Of a DNA stretch of 32,163 nt, positions 1 through 8,406 are shown in pieces (positions within the stretch are counted from its first letter, which is position 1; every line of letters begins with the position of its first letter). The position numbers were made by a program, and so were the translations under genes. Origin of the DNA: Bacteroidales bacterium (GTDB lineage: Bacteria > Bacteroidota > Bacteroidia > Bacteroidales > UBA7960); assembly GCA_007118135.1 (NCBI GenBank), contig SKSE01000015.1, positions 1-32,163 on the forward strand, in the 5' to 3' direction. The notes beneath the pieces were generated by a model. That model saw only the letters and a list, made by a program, of their open reading frames with translations. It did not search any database and was not told the DNA's origin.

Positions 1-1528
1 ATTCCACAATATTTTTGGCAAGAACAGGACCAAGTCCTGAAACATAAGTTAGCAGTTCCTTGCTGGCAGTATTTACTTCAACACCCACAGCATTTACGGC
101 ACTAACCACCACATCATCCAGGCTGTTTTTCAGCAGTTTCTGATCCACATCGTGCTGGTACTGGCCTACCCCGATGGATTTGGGATCGATCTTCACCAGT
201 TCGGCCAGTGGATCGGCCAGTCGGCGACCGATACTTACCGAGCCCCGCACAGTAACATCATAGTCCGGAAATTCTTCCCTCGCAACAGCCGATGCAGAAT
301 ACACCGAAGCGCCACTTTCATTGACCATAACGGCCATAATATCTTTGGAAAAACGAATGCTACGCACCAGGGATTCGGTTTCACGGCCACCGGTGCCATT
401 ACCGATGGCAATGGCTTCAATATCATAAGCATTGACCAGGCTCTGAATTTTGGCCGCTGCTTCTTTCCGCTTATTGTGGGGTGGATGGGGGTAAATATTT
501 TCGTTATGAAGCAGTTTTCCCTGTTTATCGAGACATACTATCTTGCAGCCGGTGCGCAGACCCGGGTCGATGGCCAGGATGTTTTTCTGCCCCAATGGCG
601 GAGCAAGCAGTAACTGACGGAGATTCTCTGCAAACACCCTGATGGCCTCTGCATCAGCCTTTAGCTTGAAAAGTTGTCGCATCTCGGTTTCCATGGATGG
701 AGCCATCAGTCTTTTGTAGCTGTCTTTAACAGCCATCTGCACCTGTTCCGATGCCTGGTTGCGACCCTTTACAAACATCTCTTCAAGCATTTCAATTGCT
801 TCTTCTTCATCGGGCTCAATATTTACTTTCAGGAAACCCTCATTTTCGCCACGAAACATGGCCAGTATACGATGCGACGGTGCTTTGGGTGCCGGTTCAG
901 ACCAGTCGAACCAGCTTTCGTATTTCTGGCCTTCCTCTTCTTTTCCTTTGGCAACCTTACAGGTCAGGATGCTCTTGCGTTCATTCAGCCTGCGTACCTG
1001 TTGCCTTGCACGGGCATCTTCATTTACCCACTCGGCAATTATATCGCAGGCACCGGCAAGGGCGGCATCCAAATCCGGTACATCTTTCTCATCATCAACA
1101 AAAGCAAGTGCCTTTTCTTCCACATCCATATTGTTTTGCGAAAAGATCATTTTTGCCAGTGGCTCCAATCCACGGGCAATGGCCATGGTGGCGCGTGTTT
1201 TTCTTTTGGGGCGGTAAGGCAGATACAAATCCTCCAGAACGGCCATAGTAGTAACATCCATGATTTGCTTTTCCAACCCGGGAGTGAGTTTCTCCTGCTC
1301 GCGGATGCTGTTCAGGATGGCTTCGCGCCTTTTATCGAGCTCTTCCAGTTGCTGCAGACGATCGCGAATTACTGCAATTTGTGTTTCATCGAGCGACCCG
1401 GTCATTTCCTTCCGGTACCGCGAAATAAAGGGAATAGTAGCTCCCTGAGCCAGAAGTTCGGCTGTCTTGTTTACCTGCCAGGCCTGCAGACCTGTTTCTG
1501 AAGTTAAAATATCTGTATACTTTTCCAT
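1..1528 (-). CDS. tex: Tex-family RNA-binding transcription accessory protein, 3' end cut off by the window
   Basis: Translating the minus strand from the ATG at 1528 gives 509 uninterrupted codons to the window edge; full-length Tex is about 700-780 residues, so the C-terminal helix-hairpin-helix end and the S1 RNA-binding domain lie outside. Visible parts are the helical Tex N-terminal region (about residues 5-190, including ISRYRKEMTGSLDE) and the RNase H-like YqgF-type domain starting at about residue 317 (ILAIDPGLRTGCK). The family binds nucleic acid and affects transcription and stress tolerance; the exact role is poorly fixed. The start is supported by a perfect Bacteroidota -7 element about 25 bases upstream. 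The gene is divergent from the carotenoid operon. Long plus-strand open frames opposite it are shadows. Confidence 0.93.
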   Translation of the reverse strand, partial: MEKYTDILTSETGLQAWQVNKTAELLAQGATIPFISRYRKEMTGSLDETQIAVIRDRLQQLEELDKRREAILNSIREQEKLTPGLEKQIMDVTTMAVLEDLYLPYRPKRKTRATMAIARGLEPLAKMIFSQNNMDVEEKALAFVDDEKDVPDLDAALAGACDIIAEWVNEDARARQQVRRLNERKSILTCKVAKGKEEEGQKYESWFDWSEPAPKAPSHRILAMFRGENEGFLKVNIEPDEEEAIEMLEEMFVKGRNQASEQVQMAVKDSYKRLMAPSMETEMRQLFKLKADAEAIRVFAENLRQLLLAPPLGQKNILAIDPGLRTGCKIVCLDKQGKLLHNENIYPHPPHNKRKEAAAKIQSLVNAYDIEAIAIGNGTGGRETESLVRSIRFSKDIMAVMVNESGASVYSASAVAREEFPDYDVTVRGSVSIGRRLADPLAELVKIDPKSIGVGQYQHDVDQKLLKNSLDDVVVSAVNAVGVEVNTASKELLTYVSGLGPVLAKNIVE

Positions 1529-1553
1529 AACCACATATTTGCAAAACGGGACG

Positions 1554-1561
1554 CAAACCTA
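1554..1561 (-). promoter_or_regulatory. -7 promoter element for tex
   Basis: The minus strand reads TAGGTTTG, a full match to the Bacteroidota -7 consensus TAnnTTTG, placing the transcript start roughly 20 bases before the tex ATG. A TTTG lies upstream but with only 15 bases between, shorter than the usual 19-21, so the -33 element is not convincing. Confidence 0.5.
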
Positions 1562-1725
1562 AGGATTTTTTTCATTCAAAAAAAAATCTTAACCTGTCAA
1601 TATCTTTAATCTCTCTCCTTAAGGTTTACCTTATCCGGTTTTTCGTCCCGATTTTATTTTTTAATCCGCTGATTCTTTTAACACCATCCTGTAAAATATT
1701 TTTCATCTAAACATACAACTTTTAT

Positions 1726-1733
1726 TACATTTG
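1726..1733 (+). promoter_or_regulatory. -7 promoter element for the carotenoid operon
   Basis: TACATTTG matches TAnnTTTG exactly. A weak -33 (TTTC at 1701-1704) sits 21 bases upstream. Transcription would begin near 1740, downstream of the in-frame TTG at 1736, which argues that the first gene starts at the GTG at 1763 and not at that TTG. Confidence 0.5.
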
Positions 1734-1762
1734 ACTTGTTTACACGGCATAAAAGCACAAAG

Positions 1763-3250
1763 GTGAGTAAAAAAGTACTTATTATCGGAAGTGGACTTGG
1801 CGGTCTTACCACAGCATTGCGCCTTGCCCGAAGGGGATACAAGGTTGAAATGGTTGAGAAAGCGGGGCAGCCTGGAGGCAGACTGAACCAAATCAAAAAA
1901 GACGGATTTACCTTTGATATGGGACCCACCTTTTTCAGCATGACCTATGAATTCAAGGACTTTGTAAAAGATGCTGAAATAGATATGCCCTTTAAATTCA
2001 AGGAACTGAAAACATTGTATGCGGTAAGTTTCAGGGGTTCAGATAAGAAGTATTTTATCCATAAAAATATTGACCGGCTGGCCAAAGAGTTTGAAGCGAT
2101 TGAACCCGACTTTAAAAGGAAAATGGGTAAGTTTTTGCGTTCCGGTGGTAGTTTTTTCCATGATGTGGAAGATAAAATCCTCAAACGCAACTATAACCAT
2201 TTTCTTGATTATCTTTTGGCCATGACTACAGTGCATCCCAAATATTTGCCCAAGTTATGGCGATCGGTTTGGGACGAATTAAACCAATATTTTGATTCAC
2301 GTGAAGTAAAAGAAATATTCTCGCTGGTTGCTTTTTTTCTGGGTGCTACCCCTTTTGATACCCCTGCCATTTATACCCTTCTTTCTTACACTGAACTTGT
2401 TCACGATGGCTATCATAATGTGGAAGGTGGAATGTATAGAATTGTGGAAGGGCTGACCGATGAGATGAAGAAAAAAAACATAAAAATTCATTACAATACT
2501 GAGATTGTTGATTTTAATGAAGAAAACGGCCAACTGAAATCTTTCATTGATCAGAATGGTAAAGAGTGGATTGCTGACTTATATGTGGTAAACAGCGATG
2601 CTGCTTTTTTCAGGGGGAATGTATTAAAAAGACCTTCCTTCTCAGAAGAAAAACTGGATAAAATGCGCTGGAGCCTCGCGCCCTTTACCCTTTACCTGGG
2701 TATTGATCGTAAAATAGATGATGTGCCCCTTCACAATTATTTCCTTGGCGACAACTTTGAGGAATATTCAAAAAAGGTGTTCAAGAGCTCTGTTACATTT
2801 GAAAAGCCCTATTATTATTTGAATGTGGTATCACGTAGCGACCCCAACAGTGCTCCTGAAGGAATGGATGCATTGTTTGTGCTTTGCCCGGTGCCTGATT
2901 TGAGGTTTAAACCCGACTGGACAGACCGGGATGAAATTGCTGCAAATATTATCAGCGATCTTTCGGAGCGCATAAAAGTGGATCTTTCCAGGCACATAGT
3001 ATCTCAAACCATTATGACGCCGGTTGAATGGAGAGATGCCTTTAATCTTTATAAAGGAAGTGGATTAGGGCTCGGTCACGACCTCAAACAGATAGGTAGT
3101 TTCAGACCCAAAAATTTTGATGAGAAATTCGGAAATATATTTTACGTGGGAGCCAGTACGCTACCCGGAACAGGACTACCCATGGCGGTAATAAGCTCGA
3201 AACTGGTTGTTGAACGAATAACAAAGAAATATGGACTTTTACACGCGTAA
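1763..3250 (+). CDS. crtI: CrtI-type carotenoid (phytoene) desaturase
   Basis: A 495-residue FAD-dependent amine oxidase-fold protein of the usual CrtI length. The N-terminal dinucleotide-binding loop (VLIIGSGLGGLTTAL) is followed by an acidic strand end (VEMVEKAGQPGGRL) and the family's FDMGPTFF segment; the C-terminal flavin-binding part contains FYVGASTLPGTGLPMAV. The family dehydrogenates phytoene stepwise towards lycopene at the membrane. It is first in a run with crtB (20-base overlap) and a second desaturase, so I assign it the phytoene step; the substrate split between the two desaturases is inference. The GTG start at 1763 is chosen because it directly precedes the Rossmann strand and the promoter element leaves no room for the TTG at 1736. 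Confidence 0.88.
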   Translation: MSKKVLIIGSGLGGLTTALRLARRGYKVEMVEKAGQPGGRLNQIKKDGFTFDMGPTFFSMTYEFKDFVKDAEIDMPFKFKELKTLYAVSFRGSDKKYFIHKNIDRLAKEFEAIEPDFKRKMGKFLRSGGSFFHDVEDKILKRNYNHFLDYLLAMTTVHPKYLPKLWRSVWDELNQYFDSREVKEIFSLVAFFLGATPFDTPAIYTLLSYTELVHDGYHNVEGGMYRIVEGLTDEMKKKNIKIHYNTEIVDFNEENGQLKSFIDQNGKEWIADLYVVNSDAAFFRGNVLKRPSFSEEKLDKMRWSLAPFTLYLGIDRKIDDVPLHNYFLGDNFEEYSKKVFKSSVTFEKPYYYLNVVSRSDPNSAPEGMDALFVLCPVPDLRFKPDWTDRDEIAANIISDLSERIKVDLSRHIVSQTIMTPVEWRDAFNLYKGSGLGLGHDLKQIGSFRPKNFDEKFGNIFYVGASTLPGTGLPMAVISSKLVVERITKKYGLLHA

Positions 3251-4064
3251 TGCACTGGAGTGCAGCAAACGAACAACATTGAATTATTCCACATCATTTT
3301 CCATGGGGGTATGGATGTTGAAGAAAAAATTCCGTCCGGCCATTTATGCCGTCTACGGTTTTGTCCGTTTTGCCGATGAAATTGTGGACACTTTCCATGA
3401 TCAGGATAAAAAAGGCTTGCTGAAGCGTTTCAAAGAAGACACCTATGATGCTATTGAAAGAAAGTTCAGCACAAACCCTATTCTACACAGCTTTCAATGG
3501 GCAGTGAATGAATACAAAATTGAACGTGAGCATATTGATGCATTCCTATATAGCATGGAGCTCGACCTTTATAAGGATCGCTACAACCGGGAGGAATACC
3601 ACCGTTACATTTACGGTTCTGCAGAAGTGATCGGACTCATGTGCCTCAGGGTTTTTTATCATGGTGATGATGAGGGTTACAAAAGTCTGATACACCCTGC
3701 CCGCAAACTGGGCGAAGCATTCCAGAAGGTGAACTTCCTGCGCGATATGCTTTCTGATTATCATGACAGGGGAAGAGTATATTTTCCGGAAGTGGACTTT
3801 AACAACTTTGACGTAAGCATGAAAAAGGATATTGAGGAAGAAATCGATCAGGACTTCAAAGAAGCCTATGAAGGTATCAAATTGTTGAGAAAGGATGTAC
3901 GTTTAGGCGTTTTTCTGGCTTACAGTTATTATCTGAAACTGCTGCATAAGATCCGTAATGCTGAACCGGACGCACTGCTTGAAAAACGCTTCCGTATCCC
4001 CAATTCACGTAAGTTGTTGTTGTTAGTGAGATGCTATGTGCAGAATGAATTAAATATTGTGTAA
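3231..4064 (+). CDS. crtB: Phytoene synthase (squalene/phytoene synthase family)
   Basis: A 277-residue all-helical prenyl synthase that condenses two geranylgeranyl diphosphates to phytoene, the committed carotenoid step. Both Asp-rich Mg-diphosphate sites are visible: FADEIVD (D49, D53) and NFLRDMLSDYHDRGRVYFP (D172, D176), the latter being the family signature. The ATG lies inside the 3' end of crtI (20-base overlap in another frame), implying translational coupling, and the gene is followed after 16 bases by the second desaturase. Squalene synthase or a CrtM/HpnC-type condensing enzyme is an alternative on sequence alone, but two adjacent CrtI-family desaturases favour CrtB. Confidence 0.92.
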   Translation: MDFYTRNALECSKRTTLNYSTSFSMGVWMLKKKFRPAIYAVYGFVRFADEIVDTFHDQDKKGLLKRFKEDTYDAIERKFSTNPILHSFQWAVNEYKIEREHIDAFLYSMELDLYKDRYNREEYHRYIYGSAEVIGLMCLRVFYHGDDEGYKSLIHPARKLGEAFQKVNFLRDMLSDYHDRGRVYFPEVDFNNFDVSMKKDIEEEIDQDFKEAYEGIKLLRKDVRLGVFLAYSYYLKLLHKIRNAEPDALLEKRFRIPNSRKLLLLVRCYVQNELNIV

Positions 4065-4080
4065 TAAACAAGACAGGAAA

Positions 4081-5547
4081 TTGAAAAAAGCAGCTGTAAT
4101 AGGATCGGGTATCGGCGGAATTGGGTCAGCTTTGCGCCTTGCAGCCAAAGGTTATGACGTTACGGTATATGAGCAGGCCGCTATACCGGGAGGTAAAATC
4201 TCACAAATAAAGGATAAAGGCTTTCGATTTGATACCGGGCCTTCACTCTTTACCCTTCCCCAAATGGTAGATGAACTTTTTGAGCTTTTTGGCGAAAAAC
4301 CTGAAGATCATTTCAGGTATAAAAAGCTGGACGCATCCTGTAAGTATTTCTGGGATGATGGAACTATTATAAACGCATGGCAGGATACTCAAAAATTTGC
4401 AAGTGAAGTGGAGCATGCAACTGGTGTTTCCAAAGAGAAAATTTCGGGATTTCTGAAAAAAAGCCGGAACCTTTATGATATTACCTCCGAAATATTCATG
4501 TTCAAATCATTGCATAAGCTGAAAACCTTCACAACTCCTAACTTCCGGAAATCACTTTTAAAGGTGCATAAAATAGATGCTTTTACCAGTATGCACAAAA
4601 AAAACGTAAGCTGGTTTTCGCATCCAAAAATTGTTCAGCTTTTTGACCGGTACGCCACCTACAATGGTTCCGACCCCTATCAAACCCCTGCAACCCTGAA
4701 TATTATTGCCCACCTTGAGCACAACATCGGAGCATTCTTCCCCGAAAAAGGAATGTACAGCATTGTGGAATCGCTTGTAAAACTGGCCGAAAGCAAGGGA
4801 ATACGATTTGTTTATAACACCCCGGTGCAGGGACTTCTATTTGAAGGTAAGAAAATTCATGCTCTTAAAATAAATAATACCATCCACAATTATGACCTGG
4901 TTATAAGCAATGTGGATGTGGATACATTTTACCGAAAACTGTTGCCGGATCACAAACCTTACAGCCCAAAGCTAAAGACCCAGAGATCAACATCAGCACT
5001 TATATTTTATTGGGGCATTAATAAAATTTTCCCTGAGCTGGAGGTGCATAACATATTGTTCTCTGAAGACTACCGGCAGGAGTTTATGCACTTATTCCAA
5101 AGTAAAACCATTAGTCCCGACCCTACGTTATACCTTTTTGTGAGCTCAAAGGCAGTAAAGGGCGATGCACCCGAGGGAAGCGAAAACTGGTATGTAATGA
5201 TCAATGTGCCTGAGAATGTGGGCCAGGACTGGGATGCAATGATTGCAGATGCGCGCAGGCATATCATTGAAAGGATAAACCGTGTGCTTAAGGTTGACAT
5301 TGAAAAACACATCATCTTTGAACACACCGCCGACCCTCGCTCCATTGAGCAAAAAACCGGATCATTTGCCGGTTCACTCTACGGACCCAGTTCCAACAGT
5401 CGTTTTGCCGCCTTTCTGCGGCATCCCAATTTTAAAAGAAAGTTCAGAAATTTATATTTTACCGGAGGGAGTGTTCATCCGGGAGGTGGAATACCTCTTT
5501 GCCTGGCATCGGCCAAAATAGTTGGAAATGAAATACCTGAAGTTTAA
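4081..5547 (+). CDS. crtD: CrtI-family desaturase, probably CrtD (1-hydroxycarotenoid 3,4-desaturase)
   Basis: A 488-residue FAD enzyme with an N-terminal AAVIGSGIGGIGSAL nucleotide-binding loop, FDTGPSLFTLPQ, the segment FDRYATYNGSDPYQTPA and a C-terminal FTGGSVHPGGGIPLCLASAKI-type flavin motif. The FDRYATYNGSDPY and SALIFYWGI segments match what I remember of marine Bacteroidota CrtD proteins, which introduce the 3,4 double bond in 1-hydroxylated acyclic or monocyclic carotenoids; a plain phytoene/neurosporene desaturase is the alternative. No ATG is available. I use the TTG at 4081, preceded by an AGGA and lying right before the Rossmann strand; a TTG at 4057 overlapping the crtB stop is possible. 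The stop codon abuts the stop of the opposing sensor kinase gene. Confidence 0.8.
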   Translation: MKKAAVIGSGIGGIGSALRLAAKGYDVTVYEQAAIPGGKISQIKDKGFRFDTGPSLFTLPQMVDELFELFGEKPEDHFRYKKLDASCKYFWDDGTIINAWQDTQKFASEVEHATGVSKEKISGFLKKSRNLYDITSEIFMFKSLHKLKTFTTPNFRKSLLKVHKIDAFTSMHKKNVSWFSHPKIVQLFDRYATYNGSDPYQTPATLNIIAHLEHNIGAFFPEKGMYSIVESLVKLAESKGIRFVYNTPVQGLLFEGKKIHALKINNTIHNYDLVISNVDVDTFYRKLLPDHKPYSPKLKTQRSTSALIFYWGINKIFPELEVHNILFSEDYRQEFMHLFQSKTISPDPTLYLFVSSKAVKGDAPEGSENWYVMINVPENVGQDWDAMIADARRHIIERINRVLKVDIEKHIIFEHTADPRSIEQKTGSFAGSLYGPSSNSRFAAFLRHPNFKRKFRNLYFTGGSVHPGGGIPLCLASAKIVGNEIPEV

Positions 5548-8307
5548 CTATTTCTCAACTGCTTTCCGCTTTTTAATAACGGGACTCCATTTCCGGATGC
5601 ATTTCCATAGTATTTCCGAAGTTACTGGCTTGGTAAGGTAATCGTCCATACCTTTTGAAATGTAAAACTCTGCATCTCCTTCCATGGCTTTTGCACTTAA
5701 CCCTATGATTGGAGGAAGCTGATTCTTACCGTAAATCCTTCTCAATTCCTCTGATGCTTTTAAACCGTCCATAACAGGCATCTGTATATCCATAAAAACA
5801 AAATCATGTTTGTCAATATTCAGTTTATCCAGTGCATCCTGTCCATTGACTGCTAAATCAACATTACAGCCAATCTCTTTCAGCATGAGAGAAATAACCA
5901 TTTGGTTGGTAGTTTTATCCTCTACAAGTAAAACATTAAATTCGAAAATTTCTTTCTTTAATTCATTCAAATCTTCAAAGCCTTCACCCTCAATTAGTTT
6001 TTTCTGAATTTTGGGGCATTTCAAGACAAGACTGAATGTACTTCCCTCTCCGGGTTTGCTCTCTACATCAATCCTGGCATTCATAAGACTTGCCAGTTTG
6101 TCTGAGATAGATAACCCCAGGCCTGCACCATCATAATTACGGGTATCAGAATTATCAAGCTGTGAAAAAATACTGAACAGCTTACTTCTGTCGCTGTCAC
6201 TTATACCGATACCAGTATCTGTAACACTTATCTTTAAAGTAATATTAAAATCATCCTCATCAGCTTTTTGATAGTTTATTGTTACATATCCCTGATGTGT
6301 AAACTTTAAAGCATTTGATATAAGGTTTGACAATATTTGGGAGATTCGGTTTTCATCAGCGTAAATCTTTTCAGGCAATTCAGGATCAAAATACAGATTT
6401 AGATTCAGGCCTTTTTGCTCAGCAATAGCTTTGAAAAGACTGTATATAGCATTTCCGGATTCCCGCAAATTATGAAGTACAGGCTTAATAACCATTTTAC
6501 CTGCTTCAATTTTGGAAAGATCAAGAATATCATTTACCACATGAAGCAACCCGTTTGATGACTTACGTATTGTTTCTAAGTAAAACTGCTGTTGATCATT
6601 AAGGGGTGTGTGCATCAGTAGATCTATCATGCCGAGAATTCCTGTCATCGGAGAGCGTATTTCATGACTCATATTGGCAAGAAACTGCTGTTTGATATTG
6701 GCAACTTTGGCTGAGATTTCGATTTTTTTATTCAACTCGGTATTCTCAATTTCGTTGGTAATATCCCAGCAACAACCTACAATGCGCGATGGCTTATCAT
6801 TCTCATCAAAAAATACACTGGCAAACAGCCGCATATGTTTTATTTTCCCTTCTGCAGAAGAAATGCGGTAAACCGCTTCAAAATTTTCTCTGGCACTAAG
6901 TTCCTGATTAAAAATAAATTTGAGATTTTTTCTGTCTTCATCAACTACAATATTTTCCCATTCTTCCATCAGGTTTCCAATAGCTTGTTTGCTGATTCCA
7001 TGAAGAATGTACATTTCAGACTCCCAAACCAGTTTTCTGGTTTTCAGATCATAGTCCCAAATGCCAATAGATGCAGAGCTTGTGGCTAGTAATAGGCGTT
7101 CAGAAAGTTTTTGCAGACGTTTTTCATACTCCTTCCTTTTAGAAATATCCTGATATATGCCAAAAACACCCAGATTCGAATCATTAAGCGTTACCATTTT
7201 CCCCTGTATCTGCACATCTATTAAATCACCTGACTTATTTCTCCTGATGGTTTCTGTACTGATGTACTCTCCCTCGCCAACCACCTTTGAGAGATAAGCT
7301 CCTTCATCTTTAAGTTTTTCGGGAACAATGAGCTTATTGATTTGTGCACCCATACACTCTTTTTTGGTGTATCCAAATAAATTCAGAAACTGATTATTCA
7401 CCTGCTGAATATTATCATTGTTATCAAGAACCACGATAGCAAGAGGTGCTTGTTCAATGAGAGTCTGAAAAAATGTTTCCTGAATCTGAAGCTGTTTTTC
7501 CGCAATTTTTTGCCCTGTTATATTCCTGGTAATGCCGCAGATAGCAAGTAGTTCGTTTTTTTCATTGGCAACCAAAAAACCATGTACTTTACCCCAACGT
7601 GTACTGCCATCTTTGTGAAAAAACTTCAGTTCAATATCAATAAGGATACTTCTCGGGTCTTTGCCTTTTCTTAATTGTGCTGCAATATTTCTTCTCAGCT
7701 TGTTGATTTCTTTCAAGCTTTCTTTTTGAATACTGCTGTTGAAACTCAAATTAAGAAACTCAGATGGCTCATATCCTAAAAACCAGGATATAGATTCACT
7801 TATAAACAGATATTGATTGAAATTAACATCGATCTCCCATATTACATCGTTGATATTTTCAGTCACCATCTGATACTTGTCCTGGGCTTGTAAAAGCTTT
7901 ACTTCTGTGGTTTTTCGGGCAATAATGTTACACCATTCTCTTAAAGCACGGCTAACAATTTCAGGAAGCAAATGAAAAAACTCAGGGCTTTTAACATAAC
8001 AATCAAAAGCTCCGGCTTTAAGTATTGCCTTTTCTGCGCCAGCATCAGCAACTGATAAAAGAATGATAACAGGGATTTTATCTTTTATCTGGGGGTTATG
8101 CAGTAATTGATCTTCTTTGCCCTTTATCAGAGACCAGCTGCAAATTATCAGATCGCAATGAAGAGAGGAAATTTTAAGCTCAGAAAAATCATCAGGTGAT
8201 GCAATTATGCGTAAATCATAGGAGTTCCGGTAATTATTAAAACGGGAATTAATCTGATACGAATGTTCAGGATTATCTTCAAATAAAATAATGCTTTTAT
8301 TCAACAT
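5548..8307 (-). CDS. Hybrid sensor histidine kinase: degenerate receiver, three PAS, HisKA, HATPase, receiver
   Basis: A 919-residue soluble protein with no membrane segment. In order: an N-terminal receiver-like fold (about 4-120) in which the phosphoacceptor Asp is replaced (DLIICSWS, position 57 is Ser) while the later Lys (YVKSP) is kept; three PAS domains (about 143-268, 280-392, 404-520); HisKA with SHEIRSP (His548); HATPase with SNLISNALKF, DTGIGI and GAGLGL boxes (about 646-764); and a C-terminal receiver with MDIQMPVMDG (Asp840) and LTKPV. It should autophosphorylate on His and pass the phosphate to its own receiver. The ATG at 8307 is preferred to an in-frame TTG four codons earlier. 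It follows the other PAS kinase by 99 bases and may share its transcript. The ligand is unknown. Confidence 0.9.
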   Translation of the reverse strand: MLNKSIILFEDNPEHSYQINSRFNNYRNSYDLRIIASPDDFSELKISSLHCDLIICSWSLIKGKEDQLLHNPQIKDKIPVIILLSVADAGAEKAILKAGAFDCYVKSPEFFHLLPEIVSRALREWCNIIARKTTEVKLLQAQDKYQMVTENINDVIWEIDVNFNQYLFISESISWFLGYEPSEFLNLSFNSSIQKESLKEINKLRRNIAAQLRKGKDPRSILIDIELKFFHKDGSTRWGKVHGFLVANEKNELLAICGITRNITGQKIAEKQLQIQETFFQTLIEQAPLAIVVLDNNDNIQQVNNQFLNLFGYTKKECMGAQINKLIVPEKLKDEGAYLSKVVGEGEYISTETIRRNKSGDLIDVQIQGKMVTLNDSNLGVFGIYQDISKRKEYEKRLQKLSERLLLATSSASIGIWDYDLKTRKLVWESEMYILHGISKQAIGNLMEEWENIVVDEDRKNLKFIFNQELSARENFEAVYRISSAEGKIKHMRLFASVFFDENDKPSRIVGCCWDITNEIENTELNKKIEISAKVANIKQQFLANMSHEIRSPMTGILGMIDLLMHTPLNDQQQFYLETIRKSSNGLLHVVNDILDLSKIEAGKMVIKPVLHNLRESGNAIYSLFKAIAEQKGLNLNLYFDPELPEKIYADENRISQILSNLISNALKFTHQGYVTINYQKADEDDFNITLKISVTDTGIGISDSDRSKLFSIFSQLDNSDTRNYDGAGLGLSISDKLASLMNARIDVESKPGEGSTFSLVLKCPKIQKKLIEGEGFEDLNELKKEIFEFNVLLVEDKTTNQMVISLMLKEIGCNVDLAVNGQDALDKLNIDKHDFVFMDIQMPVMDGLKASEELRRIYGKNQLPPIIGLSAKAMEGDAEFYISKGMDDYLTKPVTSEILWKCIRKWSPVIKKRKAVEK

Positions 8308-8406
8308 GCCAGTTTTCAACTTATCAATTCAACGAAAAATGAAAATGGAATTTGGTGCTCCAATTTATGCTTTAATTGTAAGATAAAACTATAATTTTTC
8401 GATGAA

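Noticed and set aside
674-1501. A 275-codon plus-strand open frame and several shorter ones in 152-1501
   Set aside because: They lie opposite tex, whose minus-strand product is clearly recognisable; their translations show no domain and unusual composition.
1736-1762. TTG at 1736 as the start of the first carotenoid gene
   Set aside because: It is only a few bases after the -7 element and adds nine residues not found in the family; GTG at 1763 fits better.
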